Source: Pseudolabrys taiwanensis (GTDB lineage: Bacteria > Pseudomonadota > Alphaproteobacteria > Rhizobiales > Xanthobacteraceae). From it: 64,000 bases of DNA. The stretch's first letter is position 1. Every line of letters begins with the position of its first letter. A model generated the notes under the pieces. The model saw nothing but the letters and a program-made list of their open reading frames with translations. It did not search any database and was not told where the DNA came from. Positions 62,446 through 64,000 of this stretch are shown here, one piece after another. The stretch lies in assembly GCF_003367395.1 (NCBI RefSeq), contig NZ_CP031417.1, positions 2,666,001 to 2,730,000 of the forward strand. The letters are read 5' to 3'. The position numbers and the translations under genes were made by a program.

Positions 62446-63453
62446 ATGACCGGCCAAAAAGCCAAAATCCTGGCGGTGATCGTCGCGCTGCTTGCGTTGC
62501 TCTATATCGTGCCGCACTCCGGCTCGTTCGTCGTGCTGCTCGCGACGCGCGCCATGGCCTTCGCCATCCTGGCCATGAGCGTCGATTTGCTGCTCGGCTT
62601 CACCGGCCTTTCGTCCATGGGCCAGGCAGCCTATTTCGGCGTCGGCGCTTATCTCACCGCCGTGCTCGCCACCAAGCTGCAGTTCGGCCTCGGCTGGGAT
62701 TTCTGGATCGTCGTTCTACTCGGCATTCTGATCGGTTCTGCGCTCGCGGCGCTGTTCGGCCTCTTCGCGATCCGCGCCACCGGCGTCTATTTCCTGATGA
62801 TCACGCTGGCGCTCGGCCAATGTGTATGGGGCCTTGCCTATCGCTGGAATTCGCTCACCGGCGGCGACAACGGCATCAACATGACCGGCCGTCCGAATTT
62901 CGGTCTCGATCTCTCCGACGACGTGACGTTCTTCTATCTCGTCTTCGCGTTTTTCGCGGCTTCGCTGTTCATGCTCTACGTGCTCGTGCGCTCGCCCTTC
63001 GGCCGCAGCCTGGAGGGCATCCGCGAACGCGAATTGCGCATGCAGATCCTCGGCTACAATACGTGGCTGCACAAATACATTGCATTCATCATCGCCGGCG
63101 GCTTCGGCGGCCTGTCCGGCGTGCTGTGGGCGCATACCAATGGCCACGTCAGTCCGGAAACCGTGGTGCTCACCACGTCGGTGGACTCGCTGCTGATGGT
63201 CGTGCTGGGCGGGGCCGGCACCTTGGTCGGCGCGATCCTGGGCGCTGGCATTGTGTTCGGGCTGCGCGAGTACCTCTCCACGCTGGTGCCCTGGTGGCAG
63301 TACGTCCTCGGCGGCGTTTACGTTCTCACCATTCTCTACCTGCCGATGGGGCTGATGGGCATCCCCGCGCTCCTACGGCAACGTTTCAAAGGCCGGCCAA
63401 CAGAAGCCTCGGCCAAAATCGCGACCAAGGAACTGGCATCGAAGCCCTCCTGA
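62446..63453 (+). CDS. livM: Branched-chain amino acid-type ABC transporter permease LivM
   Basis: A 335-residue permease partner of LivH. SVDLLLGFTGLSSMGQAAYF and the coupling region MVVLGGAGTLVGAILGAG are diagnostic. The ATG at 62446 is preferred; a GTG at 62437 overlaps the livH stop. The periplasmic binding protein follows 39 bp later. Confidence 0.92.
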   Translation: MTGQKAKILAVIVALLALLYIVPHSGSFVVLLATRAMAFAILAMSVDLLLGFTGLSSMGQAAYFGVGAYLTAVLATKLQFGLGWDFWIVVLLGILIGSALAALFGLFAIRATGVYFLMITLALGQCVWGLAYRWNSLTGGDNGINMTGRPNFGLDLSDDVTFFYLVFAFFAASLFMLYVLVRSPFGRSLEGIRERELRMQILGYNTWLHKYIAFIIAGGFGGLSGVLWAHTNGHVSPETVVLTTSVDSLLMVVLGGAGTLVGAILGAGIVFGLREYLSTLVPWWQYVLGGVYVLTILYLPMGLMGIPALLRQRFKGRPTEASAKIATKELASKPS

Positions 63454-63492
63454 TTTGACTCAGGAAGGAGCGGCAACAACGGGAGGAAAGAA

Positions 63493-64000
63493 ATGACCAA
63501 GACGTGGCAACGCCGGCTCATGCCGACGCTGGTCGGCACCAGCATCGCGCTAGGCCTCACGGCGACAGCCAGCGCTGAAGAACTGCGCATCGGCTTCATC
63601 GCGCCGACCACCGGCATCTTCGCCCAGATCGGCAAGGACATGGTGGACGGCTTCCAGCTTTATCTGGAGCAGCATGGCAACAAGCTCGGCGGCATGGACG
63701 TCAAGTTCATCGTCGAGGACAACCAAGGAAAGCCCGACGCCGCCGTCACCAAGGCCAAGAAGCTGATCCTTCAGGACAAGGTGCACATGGTGGTCGGAGG
63801 CCTGCTGGCGTCGACCGGCTATGCGCTCGCGCCGGTCAGCACCGCCGAAAAGACGCTGTACATCTCCTCGACGGCGTCCGCCGACGATCTCACGCAACGG
63901 CAACTCGACAAATATCCTTACTTCATGCGGACGAGCTGGACCTCGTCGCTGCCGCACCACGCGCTCGGTCAATGGGCCTGCGATAATGGCTTCAAGACCG
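63493..64000 (+). CDS. ABC transporter substrate-binding protein, LivJ/type 1 periplasmic fold (partial)
   Basis: N-terminal 169 codons only; the gene leaves the window. Signal peptide MTKTWQRRLMPTLVGTSIAL ending near ASA-EE. LRIGFIAPTTGIFAQIGKDMVDGF is the start of the binding domain. GGGAGGAAAG precedes the ATG. It should bind the ligand imported by LivHM; the ATPases probably follow outside the window. Confidence 0.93.
   Translation, partial: MTKTWQRRLMPTLVGTSIALGLTATASAEELRIGFIAPTTGIFAQIGKDMVDGFQLYLEQHGNKLGGMDVKFIVEDNQGKPDAAVTKAKKLILQDKVHMVVGGLLASTGYALAPVSTAEKTLYISSTASADDLTQRQLDKYPYFMRTSWTSSLPHHALGQWACDNGFKT

Overview
The window is a high-GC stretch of an alphaproteobacterial chromosome, most likely a Hyphomicrobiales member of the Bradyrhizobiaceae/Xanthobacteraceae type. 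Pointers are a GAAC-N7-GAAC LexA box before an imuA-imuB-dnaE2 cassette, iron-control-element (Irr-type) palindromes before bacterioferritin genes, a serC-serA operon with a structured leader, a class I PHA synthase, a DUF3422 protein, Omp25-like porin paralogues and many short GC-rich intergenic palindromes of the kind common in that group. I saw no rRNA, tRNA, insertion sequence or CRISPR array. Taxonomy is inferred from gene content only. Layout: 1-6.4 kb is a surface-polysaccharide block: a membrane nucleotide-sugar dehydratase (cut by the window edge), a GT2 glycosyltransferase, a nucleotide-sugar dehydrogenase, GDP-fucose synthase and UDP-xylose synthase on the minus strand, then a flippase-like membrane protein and a GmhB-like phosphatase on the plus strand. 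6.5-7.3 kb is a PadR regulator resembling metal-responsive YqjI behind three copies of one palindrome. 7.3-24.2 kb is housekeeping: purA, phaC, serC-serA, three outer-membrane barrels, bfr/bfd with Irr-type operators, an ECF41 sigma factor with its carboxymuconolactone-decarboxylase-like partner and a matching ECF41 promoter, glmM, an FMN alpha-hydroxyacid dehydrogenase and a thioesterase. 24.3-33 kb holds redox and stress genes: an LLM oxidoreductase, DUF3422, a cNMP/thioredoxin-reductase-like fusion without the redox CxxC, a hydrolase-OsmC fusion and a Zn/Cd-type P1B ATPase. 33.1-39.2 kb is the SOS mutasome. 39.2-40.5 kb is a tandem pair of secreted DUF5666-like proteins. From 40.5 kb to the end lies a catabolic region: shikimate-dehydrogenase paralogue, FAH-family hydrolase, CHM isomerase, 2-hydroxyacid dehydrogenases, a three-subunit molybdenum hydroxylase, cyclase-family hydrolase, HisD-like dehydrogenase with cytochrome c and SDR, an LLM flavoenzyme, a LysR regulator, an MHS transporter, a maleylacetoacetate-isomerase-like GST, two beta-hydroxyacid dehydrogenases, a CocE-type hydrolase and the start of a branched-chain-amino-acid-type ABC importer. 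The set looks suited to uptake, hydroxylation and stepwise oxidation of an aromatic, N-heterocyclic or amide/ester organic acid, but the substrate cannot be read from sequence. The most unusual signals are GC-rich palindromic repeats of one family that lie in intergenic DNA and also appear read in frame inside imuB, the cytochrome c gene and probably dnaE2; the PadR palindrome array; a decayed isochorismatase-family gene whose old C-terminus survives in another frame; a YciI remnant; and the pairing of an ECF41 gene with its exact recalled promoter motif. None is proven to be a new system.
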